Shown piece after piece: positions 45,509 to 56,479 of a stretch of DNA of 64,000 nucleotides. How positions within the stretch are numbered: position 1 is the first letter of the stretch; each line of letters begins with the position of its first letter. Both the position numbers and the translations under genes were made by a program. The notes under the pieces are model-generated. The model was not told the origin of the DNA. It saw only the letters and a program-made list of their open reading frames with translations, and ran no database searches. The stretch is taken from positions 238,148,345 to 238,212,344 of the forward strand of contig NC_039358.1 of NCBI RefSeq assembly GCF_003573695.1, written 5' to 3'. This DNA is from Papaver somniferum. Lineage: Eukaryota > Streptophyta > Magnoliopsida > Ranunculales > Papaveraceae.

Positions 45509-48500
45509 CTTCCCCTGATGACATTGTGTATAAGCTATTTACCTCGTTAAAACCTTGTCAGGAAATTCATAAAGGACAAAACCTGATCGAAGGGAAAAGA
45601 GTACAATTGAGAAAACTTATAAAAGATTTGGACACGCAAATGTTGCCTCATTAAAACCTTGACAAGGAAAACCCAATGGGAAAAACCTTGATGAAGGAAA
45701 AAGAGTACAACGTTATAGTCCAGTAAAATACCTTCTAATTTGATACTCCCCCTGATAAGTACTTTAGTTAAATCTTGTCTTGCAAATCTTCGAGTCGAGC
45801 CAATTTCGGTAAACGAATTTCATGAATGCCTTCGTGAGAAATTTCCAAGTTGATGAAGTCTTCTTTTGTGTTAGTCTTCTAATGGTAGTTTTCTTGAGTC
45901 TTCACGCTTCTTGAAGTACATTGAGGACTTGCTTCTTGGATTCCTAGCTTCTCGTAAATGATTTGCAAAAGTAGTTGATCTAGTTTCTTCAACAAAGTGC
46001 CAGTATGCAGTTATAATACCATAGGTGAGTAAAGTTTGTGATCATCCCATATATGTATTAGAATGATATCCAAATTCCTAAGGGTTCTTATGTTGATGTG
46101 GTCTCACAAAACAAAATGACCTAGTTAATTGTGGGAATCCACCAAATAACAAAAATTATACAACTCCCCCTTGGATGACCACCATATTGAATAAATTGCC
46201 TCACTAAAAACTTGTCAATAAAACCCAGTGGGGAAAAATTTGGACGAAGGAAAAAGAGGAAAAATATAAACATTTTTGAAAGAAAATCAAACGTCAACGA
46301 GATGTTTCCTCGTTAAAACCTTTTCAGGAAAACCACCTGGGATAAAACCTGCAATAAAGGGAAAAGAGTACAACTTTTGACGTAAATATGGATGCTAACC
46401 CAACTATATGAGTGTCACAAAAGAAAAGCATCAAAATAATAACTCTAGTTTATTTCAAAGACGAGTTTAAGCTAGAAGATTCCAACTGCAGTTTTGAGAA
46501 AGAAAAAATAAATAATATATAGAATTCATGTTGCTAAAGCGTGGATTTTTTTTTGTTTTTAAGGACTCCTCAAGAGACCCATAAAGTCGATAGCATCAAC
46601 TGATTAATCCGGATTTTTGGTTTTGTACAAAATTTCTAAAACACATGAAGGATTGTTAACTTGACATAATCAAGTCAAGTGGATACCAGAATATAATTTG
46701 AATCCTACAAGGATTACAAATTTGAATATGTTCTCCGACCACATACGAGTCCTTCAAGGACTACCACGCTAAATGTATCTTATAAGAAGAACAATTGTTG
46801 AACCAATCCTAGGGTCAAAAATAAAACCCTCAAATCGTTTTCACAACGAACGTATTTCTCGTATAACGCATTACGACTACGCCAACCTGTAAGTAATAGG
46901 CATGGAAATTTTAAGGTGTTAAATCTTGGATCCAAAATTGCGTTAATCGAGAAATTATAATAATCCAATTATAATATGGATTACATGCCAACCAATCACA
47001 TATGTCGATATCCCTCTGCAGAGGTCGGGGTTCACAACCACCATCATTTATTATTTCAAAAGCTAATATAAATGAATATTCGACAATTTGTAGCTTACTA
47101 CATCCCAAATAATTCCCAAATGTATGCATACTTTGAAAAAATTCAAAGTTTACTGGTACCAGTGCCCACATGCGTTATAATCTCCTATTATTCAAATGAG
47201 GAGATATGAAATTTGAGAATGTGAATCGCATTATCATAGATTGTTGGAGCATATTTGTAGCTTATATAAAAATGCTATTGCTTGCTAGATGTGATTGAAT
47301 TTTCCTTTTCAAAAGGCATAAGCTTATTGTAAAGCTAAATGAGATTATTCACGCCTATTTAATGGCAGCCTTTTTCGATTTGATCATGATAGGAGAGTAG
47401 TTAAATAACCTTTAAGTTAATTAATGTCGACCTATAATAGCATAAAGTCTCCCCCTGATTCTGGCAGAAATTGTCATCTCATATACGAAAATAAGTTTCG
47501 TAGAGTATTATCCGATTCAATCAAGGACATATACTCATAATATATTCTTGATTTTAAGAATAATACTAGTTGGAATGTAGTTAATGACTTTAAAAGTCAT
47601 AAAAAAAAGATTATCCAAAAATTGTAGTTTATACAATTTAAACATCAACCACGGATTTTATTGGCTACAACCAAAAACATATAAAATTTGTAAATAAATA
47701 TCCAAATAATTGCGTGAATTCTGAGGCAAACGAGATAAAGATTTGGATTGAGATTATTGACACGTTATTTTCCAAAAGAAACTACAATTTTAAGATCAAT
47801 TTAGTCACTACAAGGACTAATGATATATAGGCTAACAAGCCGGGTGCGCACCCATTGATCTTTTGTGTCAAACTATATTAATTCCAGCTACAAGTGGAAT
47901 GGTCCATATATTGGAGATTATTACGGCGATGAAAGATAAAAATATCTCAATATCCCTTGAGAATGCAGTAATTATGTGTTCTGTCGGCATTAGCAATTTA
48001 AAATACCATAACGATATTTTATCCCTTTATGATCGATAGGGAAAAACCAAATCTAATTGGCTTATATGTTTCTTCTTAAGAAATATGAAGAAATCATATA
48101 TTGAATTTAGAAAAATCCATGGTTTCCTTTAAGAAATAGAAACCAAAGACAGAATCAAATTATATTGGCATCTCATATAAGCGATAGAGAATACCAACAC
48201 CAGTTCGTTTGTACGATTCATGAAAAAGAAAAAAAAATGTTTTCATGTCAGTCATCGCATAGGGATAATCCACTTTGTGATTAAACAGATGGTTTCTTGT
48301 AAAGGAATAAAAACCAGATTAAAAAAATCACATGAACTTCATATAATGGACAAAGATACCAAACTTGATTGGCTGTAGGTTTTTCAACCATGCACGTGAT
48401 TAATTACTTAAAGATAATTAAATTGCGCTAACGCATGATTTTGGTGACTACAATTCCATTTAAGGAATAGAAACTGTGTAAACCATCTTCCGATGGATTT

Positions 48501-49182
48501 ATTTTACTTTTCTCTGTGGCTAAAAGAAAATAGAAAAGAAAAAAAATACCTATTTTTCGTGATCACAGTTTCATTAAAAAAATAGAAACCGAAAAACCGT
48601 TTTTAAATGGATTTCTTTTTGTTTTCTTCTTTCTCTATTAATAGATGAGAGAAAAAAGGAAAATCGAACTTATTCACCAAGTTGATCACCCTTATTAATA
48701 GAGATTTTCTAACAACCAAAACAAAACAGTTTGATCATATAAAAATTTAATATAAAATATCAATGAAATAGTATGATTCTAGTTTACCCCTTGAGTAAGA
48801 TAAAGAAAAAATAAATCTTACTGTATTCAAGGAAACCACGATTTTAACATGGCAGATAAGATGATTAAAATGATAATGATTGTAATCCATCAGTCCCCGA
48901 TCCCTGTTGAACGAAAAGCGCTCAGAAGTAGCTTTGTAGTTACCAAAGCCAATCAACCAAGTTAAGCCACCTACATGCAGTACAAAAACCAAAAGAAGTA
49001 AGAGAAGTTAGGGTACTGTATACAATAATAACCGGAATGAATAATTAAAAAAATCAATTTAAAAAGTAGAAAATTGTTTGATAGCAGAATTCTTCCATCT
49101 TTTCATCTTATCTGTTCTGATACGGCTTCCGGTTTTGGAGACGATTTCAGCTCAGCCTTCAGTTGCGTGCGTGATAACGTCT

Positions 49183-49355
49183 TGTAAAAGGAGAAGGAGA
49201 CAGAAAATAGGGAGAAAAAAAGAGAAAAAAATTCTTATTCATGTGTACAATAGACAGGCATTAGAACCTCTATTTATAGGGATAGACACAAGAGCATCCC
49301 AGTAATAAACGGGATTTGTCCTAAATATTCTTAATATAATTACATTTTTATTACA
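49183..49355 (-). repeat. 5' LTR of the degenerate element
   Basis: Partner of 45337-45508. The stretch just inside (minus strand gacgttatcacgcacg) is only a weak match to the initiator tRNA-Met primer site of copia elements. Confidence 0.7.
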
Positions 49356-49650
49356 GAAATCATATTATTAATTAATTAATGTTCTCAATCTAACGGGTAT
49401 CGATGTCCAACAGATTTTTAATATTACATCCGGGTTCAATCTGTAATCCGTTGGATTTCAAAATTCTCATTCGCATCCAACCTATTTCGTCGGCGGATTT
49501 CACACGACATGCTCACCCCTACTTGTGAGAATCGCAATTCCCTGCCTCTTTTCAGCACCATAACCCAACATCGTGAGTATTACTGCATGCTGTACTATTC
49601 AGCGGAACCCAATGAGTTCACTATTTAAGATCATTTTGTAGTATCCACAT
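49356..49650. other. Old repeat remnant
   Basis: Contains, in reverse, the ggggtgagcatg and catccaa phrases seen at 29860-30000 in the array units. No coding sequence. Confidence 0.35.
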
Positions 49651-50060
49651 TTCTTATGGAATGATTTTTTGGGGACTATTCAAAAATGGAGGGGGACTAC
49701 TCTTCATTTTTTGGGTGGATATTTGAAGTAATTTTGAGTCACCTCTTATCTAATTCTTTTTCTAATACCAAACTTGCCCTTGGTAATAAAATTGGTTAGT
49801 GTATTAATTAGTGAGTTAATTAATCATTAGTGAGATTAAATTAATAATTTGATTTTTTACTAAAGAAGAATTATTGAGAGGGAGAAGAAGAAGATGAAGA
49901 TGAGGGTTTTGGAAGAAAAAAGTTAGATCTTTTTCTTTAAGAGCCACAACAAGAGTATGATGTTTTGTGTACTCATGGATACTTCTAGTTAATGGTGCTT
50001 GAATTAGCCAAAACATTCATAAAAATGAACAATTTACAAATTGATTTCCGTTTGGTTAAC

Positions 50061-50440
50061 AAAGTTCGGCTACAACATTTGAAGAACAGGTAGCCGAACT
50101 CATCTGTAAGTGTAGTTCGGCTAATATTTCTAAAAACACAGGTAGCCGAACTCAGCTTTAATGGAGTTTTTTCTTTCAGAGAAAAGTTCGGTTAGGAAAA
50201 AAAAATACGACGTAACCGAACTAAAAGTTCGGCTGGGAAAAAAAATGAAAAAGTTGTGCGACGTAACCGAACTCAATATATAAGTTTTCAGAGAAAAGTT
50301 CGGTTAGGAGAAAAATATTGCGACGTAACCGAACTTTGCGACGTAACCGAACTTTTCTCTGAAGGAAAAACCTCCATTAAAAATTGAGTTCGGCTAGTTC
50401 GACAAAGTTTTTCACATAATTCCTAACCGAACTTCTCTCT
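50061..50440. repeat. Array of short hairpins built from agttcggcta / tagccgaact
   Basis: At least five pairs of agttcggct(a) or agttcggtta, each followed after 15-35 bases by its complement tagccgaact or taaccgaact: about 50063-50100, 50114-50152, 50184-50222, 50226-50273 and 50296-50336. Further half copies occur at 50342-50352, 50386-50395 and 50424-50433. Spacers are A-rich and often contain cagagaaa. Confidence 0.85.
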
Positions 50441-50569
50441 ACAACTTACATTTTCAACTCATTTTGATGATTACTTCTCATTTTTGCAACCAAAAACGAA
50501 TGACAAGTAATGAGTTTGTTATAATTTTGATTTTGTTTTGTTAATGATTTAAATTAAGTTATATATAGA

Positions 50570-50690
50570 GGTGGCTGTGGTGGTGGTTCAAGGTGGTCGG
50601 TGGTGGTGAGCGGCGGTGGTGGTGGTCGGTGGTGGTCGGTGGTGGTGAGCGGCGGTGGTGATGGGAGGAGGTGGTTATATATAGGTGGTG
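50570..50690. repeat. GGT/GGC-rich imperfect repeat
   Basis: Repeats of ggtggtggt, gtcggtggtgg and gagcggcggtgg; a 29-base stretch around gagcggcggtggtg is duplicated. A TA repeat follows at 50711-50727. Confidence 0.85.
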
Positions 50691-50854
50691 GTGATGGGAG
50701 GAGGTGGTAATATATATATATATATATAGGTTAAGGGTATGTTAGTCATTTCCACATTTTAGGACATCCCTTATCTTTGTAGGGTGGACATTTCTATCAC
50801 AAAGTAGTCCCCACCTTTTTTGAGTAGTCCCCAAAAAACCGTTCTTCTTATGGA

Positions 50855-52060
50855 CAAGCTCAACGACTGTTCTTGGGCTTGGGTTAGAAAGTTCGTTGTC
50901 TCGGTGACTGACAAGAGGAGTAGAAGGATTTGGGTTCCTGTTTATACTTAATCCGTTGTTATTCTTGGAGAACCATGGTTTGGATGACTTTAATTAACGG
51001 AAAATGGGACATTTGTCCAAATATTTTTAAATCACGGTTCAAAAAGACGGATAAAAAATAGTTTGGGTGAAATGGCCAAAAAAAAATTGTAAGGATAAAA
51101 TTGGTTTCATCCTAGCTTAAATTTAAAAAATAGCAAGGATGAAACTAGATACATCCTGTGTAAATTAAAAATAAGAAAAAATATTTGAAAATAGACACGA
51201 TGAAATTGGTTACATCCTGCCTATTTTTACATTTTTGTCAATATAAACAATATCAAAATCTAACTGTCTATTTCATCCAGGAATTGTGGATTTTGATCTT
51301 TTTAACCAATTTTGTGTTTAATTTACATTTCCATTACAGCATGTAAATGGTGATATGACTGTCTATCGTGATCTATCCGTATTTTACGTAAATTGCACAT
51401 CAGATGGAGTATATTAAAACGTTGGCGAGTATATTTAAACATCTAATAATTTATTATTATCGAGAATTGCAACTCATATCAGTGGGGATGTCAGATGTGA
51501 ATGCCAAGTTTCTACTTTTAGTATCATTAAAGAATTGCAACTTGGGCAAGAACAATCGTTGATTATTATGGTGACGCATGGTGGTTTCTTTTCGGATTAT
51601 TATGTTATTTACCTGATGTCTAGCTACTATGCTAACTGCAAGGTATGAAATCCTGCTACTCCAGTTGAGTATCCTACGTACATTATCAGTCCTAAATACG
51701 ACACTTGAGCTATTGAAGCCATAATCCAGTTTTGTAAGTTTACTGGTTAGACTTAATAGAGATGGCCTCTAAGGTGGTCTGTCAGGCAGATACCTATCAA
51801 ACGCTGCCTTGCTTTTGAGCAGGTCTAGTCAAGTGTAATGTATATTTAATGCTGTCTTGTTCTACAAACATTACCATGTCAACGGATGGATTCTTCAGAT
51901 AACATGGCTGCTAATATTTTGAATAGGGCGATGCCCAGACGTGATTAATAATTTCACATGGTGCATGATGAATAATGTCATTAGTGATCTGGCTAATGTC
52001 GACATACATTATTATATACTTTATGATTAATCATGTTAAGGAATTAGACTTCCCAAATGG
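50855..52060. other. No gene recognised
   Basis: Between 51090 and 51290 a motif like aggatgaaactggttacatcct occurs three or four times in degenerate form with A-rich spacers, suggesting an old short transposon. The rest up to the peptide promoter shows nothing. Confidence 0.35.
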
Positions 52061-52069
52061 TAGTGCAAC

Positions 52070-52079
52070 TATATATAAG
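52070..52079 (+). promoter_or_regulatory. TATA box of cysteine-rich peptide gene 2
   Basis: tatatataagcatgtag lies 93 bases before the ATG and aligns with the TATA region of gene 1. Confidence 0.65.
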
Positions 52080-52162
52080 CATGTAGCAAGTTGCTATCCG
52101 TATTCAAGTACCATTCATAATCATAACTTACTAGAAGAAACCCATTTAGTTAAGAAGAAGAG

Positions 52163-52363
52163 ATGGAGAGGAAAAATTTGTCGCTTGTGTTTTTTCTTAT
52201 GCTTTTCGTTCTCTTTGTTTCTGTCAATTGTCAGGAATGTGCCAAGTTAGGTGAGGATTGCGGTGTAGGTATAATTGACCCACCTTGCTGTAAAGAACCA
52301 AATGTGTGGTGCGTAGGGGTATTTTGGCGGTCGTGTAAAGATATGTCAGGGGGGTGGGATTGA
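52163..52363 (+). CDS. Secreted six-cysteine, knottin-like peptide 2 (66 aa precursor)
   Basis: Paralogue of the gene at 19385. It starts MERK, has a signal peptide (LVFFLMLFVLFVSVNC) and a mature part starting Gln-Glu-Cys with six Cys in the order C-x6-C-x8-CC-x6-C-x8-C. The segment between the second and third Cys differs from gene 1, and the C-terminus is acidic and Trp-ending. The signal peptide and first Cys block are more conserved than the loops, the pattern of families under changing selection. Its TATA box and 5' leader match gene 1. Role in secretion to the cell wall or apoplast is inferred; target unknown. Confidence 0.75.
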   Translation: MERKNLSLVFFLMLFVLFVSVNCQECAKLGEDCGVGIIDPPCCKEPNVWCVGVFWRSCKDMSGGWD

Positions 52364-52406
52364 TGTCATACAGGGAGTTAATTTGTTGGTTATGCATTGT
52401 TCTTTT

Positions 52407-52530
52407 GTGTTGCTAATAAGATCACGGAGATGTTGCTGTATATAGGTTGATTAACCGGTATCTGCACCGGAGTCAAGTTCAATCAATTCTAGTACTTGAT
52501 CAATCAACCTTACATCATCATTTTCTATAT
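52407..52530 (+). repeat. 3' flank block of peptide gene 2
   Basis: Contains gctaataagatcacggagatg, ggttgattaaccggtat, agtcaagt..aatcaa and catcattttctat, which recur in the same order at 53815-53917, 55464-55604 and in part 57537-57600. Confidence 0.75.
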
Positions 52531-52917
52531 CAAATGTGTTGTTTTGCTTTTTGTTCTTCTAGTAAGGTTTATATGTATCTGCATGCAGGTTTGTTGTTTT
52601 CAGGTGCATAATGTACTGTCTTTGTTTATGGGGGTTGGGGGGTCCTTTTAGTTGGTGTTTCTTCTATTTCTGTTTTGCTTTTCATTGTGTTCTTCTTTTT
52701 ATTCATCAAACATAAAATAAAAATGATTGTATACCTTATCTTTAAAACTTTCAATTTTTATGATAAATCTCCTATATAAATTGATGTGAGCTTGTGACCA
52801 ACACATAGATGATGGATCAGAAGTACATAATCCTTGCAAGTTGCAACACAAAGATGTGATTTACCCTATAAAAGATGTGATGTGATGTCATCATTTGCTT
52901 ATACTGATTAGGAATTT

Positions 52918-53520
52918 AGGATTGTCAAACAACTAGCTAGGGGGGTCTTCAACAAGTTATCATTTCCTCCCTGACATGGTATATTTGTGATCATTAAACT
53001 TTATGAGCACTCTCTTTACTAATTTGAGAAAATTATCTTCTTCATACGAGTGAAAATTGGTAACCCAATACGAAGACGCCAACCCTGAACCTCCCATTTT
53101 ATTATTATCTAAACAAGAAATGGTTGTAGAAGTCGGTTCTGCCTTCTAAAGGCTTTATTATGGTTCTGGGTTCAGGTTTGTGAAATCTGAACTGATTCTA
53201 GAACCGTTTCTGGTTTCTAAAGGTGCTGATTTCCACTGAATTTTGTGAAACCGTAACTGATAACATCTTGACAAGCCTTGTTTCCGGTTCTATGCGGATA
53301 ATTTTCAGTTACAAATTTTGTAGTGCAAAAGAAAAATCTAGATGTAAAGTCAAGAACATAATTTTTTGGTGTTGTTTGGTTTGCCGAACATGGAATTCCT
53401 TATAGCGCTTGTATATTTTGCTTCACAATTAAATTTCGACTTTTAGAAATCGTTTTGAAATTCGATTCTGATGTCAAAATTTCACAAGAAAAACCACAAG
53501 AGTTCAGAGCAGTCAGGTAA
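52918..53520. repeat. Block shared with the 6.3-kb units and with the HSP70 downstream region
   Basis: The first half (52918-53240) matches 27155-27480 in unit 1; the second half (about 53150-53510) matches 57690-57850 (gtgaaaccg.aactgat, ccttg.ttccggttctat, agaaaaacca.aagttcag). So the peptide locus, the array and the HSP70 locus share ancestry. Confidence 0.75.
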
Positions 53521-53616
53521 TAGTTGGATACTTTCTTTGTTTGCCGGTACGACGGAGGGCCCGGGGGACGCTTATTGATGCCTCTTGAACATGTCTGTTG
53601 GAGATGAATTTTCGGA

Positions 53617-53757
53617 GTTATTATGCTTTTCGTTCTCTTTGTTTCTGTCGACTGTGATGAGTGTGCCAAAGAAGGTGAGAGTTGTGGTCTAGGTATATTT
53701 TCACGCTAGACTTGTTGTGGATTTCTGCGGTGCCTTTCTACTTTTGTTTCGAGGCAA
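53617..53757 (+). pseudogene. Third cysteine-rich peptide copy, broken
   Basis: Related to genes 1 and 2: part of the signal peptide (VIMLFVLFVSVDC), then DECAKEGESCGLGIFSR, a TAG stop (at 53707-53709), then TCCGFLRC. The ATG and the first part of the signal peptide are replaced by unrelated sequence and the last Cys is lost. The flank downstream (53815-53917) is the family 3' block. Confidence 0.85.
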
Positions 53758-53814
53758 TTAATGTTATGTACACAAAAACGAATTAGGACCAATCACATAC
53801 ATTTATGTATTGTT

Positions 53815-53917
53815 TTGTGTTACTAATAAGATTACGGAAATGTTGTAACTCGTATCTGGTCGGTGTAGTCAATCCTAGCTAGCACTTGATGGATCAGTTT
53901 TCAACATCATTTTCTAT
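53815..53917 (+). repeat. 3' flank block of peptide pseudogene 3
   Basis: ttactaataagattacggaaatgttgta, cgtatctggtcggtgtagtcaatc and caacatcattttctat correspond to the block behind gene 2. Confidence 0.75.
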
Positions 53918-54183
53918 ATTGATTATGTATTTTTTTTTTTTGCTTTTTGTGTTCTCTTTGTAAGATATGTTACCTAAAGGCTTGTTATAAAGTGCATGGT
54001 CTTTGTTTCTGGTGTCTTTTGGATCGGCAAAGAAAAAATTTGGGTTTTTCTGTTTTGTCTTTGTGAACATTATTTTCTTTTGTTTTGGATCGGCATAGAA
54101 AAAAATTTGTTGATCACCAAGAATAGTAGTTATAACAGGGTTAAGGAGGAGTGTCAAGGTGTATGGGTGTCAGAAACTACTTA
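53918..54183. other. Spacer with a short direct repeat
   Basis: tttggatcggcaaagaaaaaattt (54008) returns as tttggatcggcatagaaaaaaattt (54084). No coding sequence. Confidence 0.5.
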
Positions 54184-54711
54184 AGAAAGAGTAAAATAAA
54201 TAGAATGCCAATTTTGCATCTCAACATCTTTGATAGCTAAAGACCAACGATAAAATAGACAAGTAGCTCGCTTCACTACACCCGTGATGTGTAACGAATC
54301 ATCGCGGGCTTTTATCGCGTGCACCCATGGTCTCCCCAAATAACATGTTGTATGGTGATTCGATATCAACCACACATAATGTTGTCTTCATTTCTATTCT
54401 CCCAACAGTATTCGCATTGTAATCTCTCCTTTTGGTTTTCTGACTGTTTTATTAAATCCATGTATATTGTAAGCTGGACATGTCATATCCGCATCTTTGT
54501 ATCCCATGGATCTGAACGCACGATAAAATAGGATATCAACAACGCTTCCGGTATAAACCAACGTTCTATTAATCGCCCACTCTTCTGAGTTTTCCTTCCT
54601 TTCACCAATTTTGCTTCGCTCGGCCGTTATTGTAATCACCAATGGATCTGTTCGCTTTAAATTTTCTTCCGAAATTTCATCTGCTGCAAACATTATCTTC
54701 GTTTTTCCCAC
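54184..54711 (-). pseudogene. Gypsy aspartic protease remnant
   Basis: MGKTKIMFAADEISEENLKR, then WAINRTLVYTGSVVDILFY, where the catalytic Asp of Val-Asp-Thr-Gly is replaced by Tyr, then PAYNIHGF, GEITMRILLGE, a stop, and VVDIESPYNMLFGRPWVHAI in a following frame. The core pattern is that of Tat/gypsy protease (compare 12490-13114). The missing catalytic Asp and the frameshift exclude activity. Confidence 0.8.
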
Positions 54712-54994
54712 TCCTTTAAAGAAGATTCTTTTTCCACTGTCACCACCTTCTTTTCTTTATAATTTAGTTTATGTATTTTTCATGTGATTCCTGCTTGAAA
54801 ATCCGCATCAGAGAGTGGTGTTGTAATTATAGAATTACACTGTATGCCTCTACCTCTTCCTTGTATCGTCATGATTTTTATTTCTCCTATAGATCCTATA
54901 TATTCTTCTTTTTTCATCTTTATCTTCTCCAAAATTTCCAGATCCAATTTTTCAAGATTCTACAAAATCATTGACAGGATTTATCACTACAAGT

Positions 54995-55011
54995 TGTTTC
55001 TAGCGCCAAAA
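54995..55011 (-). other. Primer binding site next to the gypsy LTR
   Basis: Minus strand ttttggcgctagaaac directly after the LTR end (ACA), resembling the tggcgctagaa primer site of Tat/Grande-type elements. Confidence 0.55.
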
Positions 55012-55458
55012 TGTAGTTGCAGGAAATTCTACAACCACATCCACTCAAAATTAATTAATATTCTAGGAAATCATGGTGAAAATCATTTGTTTATTCATCA
55101 AGATCTTAAGATTGAATATAAAATATTACAATGACTTTACTTGCTCTCTAAATAAACTTTCTTTCTCCTAATTTCTTGTATAAAACTCACCCTAGAGATC
55201 CCACAATACACAGTTTTTTTCCCTTTATATAGGGTAATACATAGTGGATGACAACTAATAGATCACCTATTTTCGGAATCACTGTGTGTTACAATCGCTC
55301 AACTTCGCACACTTTACACTTTCGCACAGATCATCACACTTTACTCGTGACTATGCTGACATCATTAAATATGTTATCCTAATTTTACTATATGCGATAG
55401 TCTTCGCTTAAATTAGATGACCTTTACTTCGCACAATTAAGAAATGTGCGATATTTCA
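55012..55458 (-). repeat. Gypsy LTR (447 bp, single copy here)
   Basis: Starts TGAAATATCGC and ends GCAACTACA on the minus strand, with a TATA box (ccctatataaaggg, plus 55221-55234). The motif ttcgcaca / tgtgcga is repeated in U3. Ends are inferred from the primer site and from the flank that resumes at 55464. Confidence 0.6.
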
Positions 55459-55463
55459 CTCCT

Positions 55464-55604
55464 AAATTGCTAATTAATAAGATGATGTAATTGTTGTTGT
55501 ATAGGTTGATTAACCGGTATTTGGGGTGCGTAGTCAAGTGCAATCAACTCTAGCTAGGACTTACGTACTTGATCATCGATCAATATTCAACATCATTTTC
55601 TATA
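55464..55604 (+). repeat. Fourth copy of the peptide 3' flank block
   Basis: ttgctaattaataagatgatg, tataggttgattaaccggtat, gtcaagtgcaatcaactctagctag and caacatcattttctat match 52415-52530. The peptide gene that should precede it is not present, probably lost with the gypsy insertion. Confidence 0.75.
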
Positions 55605-56479
55605 AGGGATTTGCTTTGCTTTGCTTTGTAAGGTGGTTTTATCTCATCTCTGAAATTAACTTCATTTCCTATACATGTAAACTGAATTTTTCTTATTAGT
55701 GACCAACAAGGCAATACAAGGGTGCATGTAATCTCACTTTGCAGCTCTAGCTACCTCTCTAAAAGACTAATGCAGCTGTGTCGAGTCAAAGCAACACAAG
55801 ATACCAGAAACGGTTGCGGAATAACTTTAATCACTCTGCGACACCCCGGCCTATCTATTTGACTTAACCGAGCAAAACTAAAACAAAAACAAAAATATAC
55901 ATTTGACTTTGGTCAATGGAATTACTCTGTAGGATTTAGGATTTATTGTTTACTTCTAATCCAACCCTGCAACATTACTAACTTTGCGTACCTCCATATT
56001 TCAGTCTTAGCTTAACACAGACTTCACCAACCACCAACAGTTTAGCTCTGACAATTAACCAACACAACTCTTCATCATCTAAGATACAAATTCAGGAAAG
56101 AACAATACCCAACTCCAAATTCCTCGATCAAGAACAGATCCCAAGCCATCTTCTTCAAATACCAAAGACCAACATCATCTCAACTGAGATAACCCTCATC
56201 CGTCACAGTTCATAATATTACAATCTAATCAAGTTCATACTTTAGACTCATGACTTTTCCTACCTCTTACAACATCATTCTTTATAGCTCAGATCAACAC
56301 AACATTCACTACCAGTTCAACAATCTAACATCATCAACATCATAGTTCTTAGACACAAGTCAAATTCATATACCACTTCTCAACCTTCATATGAATCATA
56401 TTCACTCGCCATCAAACCATTTATTTCTTCTTGTTCATAAAACCAAATTCTAGTTTCATTAACAGATTAGTCGATCGTT
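55605..56479. other. No gene recognised
   Basis: AT/C-rich on the plus strand, rich in short caacatcat-type phrases. Nothing supported. Confidence 0.35.

Larger units (their letters stand above)
45337..49355 (-). mobile_element. Degenerate LTR retrotransposon with short LTRs (probably copia)
   Basis: Two related repeats of about 172 bp (45337-45508 and 49183-49355) start TGTTATAAAC-like and end TTTAACA/TTTTACA on the minus strand. Each has a TATA box (ccctataaatagagg, plus 45420-45434 and 49266-49280). A polypurine tract (caggggaag) borders the left LTR. The internal 3.7 kb has no open pol frame but repeats, at 45540-45720, 46195-46270 and 46305-46375, the pattern cctcgttaaaaccttgtcaggaaa...gggaaaagagtacaa known near the 3' end of some plant copia elements. 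No target duplication could be found, so one end may be eroded. A long-dead or non-autonomous element. Confidence 0.65.
49661..50844. mobile_element. Mutator-like non-autonomous element (1.18 kb) with 10-bp target duplication
   Basis: The ends are inverted repeats sharing ttttttggggactaytcaaaaa and gggactact; the flanks are the perfect direct repeat TTCTTATGGA (49651-49660 and 50845-50854). Duplications of 9-11 bp are the mark of Mutator-like elements. There is no transposase; the interior holds a hairpin array and a GGT-rich repeat. Confidence 0.82.
54184..55458 (-). mobile_element. Truncated Ty3/gypsy (Tat-like) element: LTR, primer site and protease remnant
   Basis: On the minus strand an LTR (55458 to 55012), a primer binding site and a protease-like frame follow in order; gag is mostly missing and nothing of RT or integrase remains. 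The insertion splits a peptide-family flank, which resumes at 55464. Confidence 0.7.

Noticed and set aside
50061..50440. CRISPR-like spaced repeats
   Set aside because: Arms are inverted, spacing is irregular and the DNA is a eukaryotic transposon.
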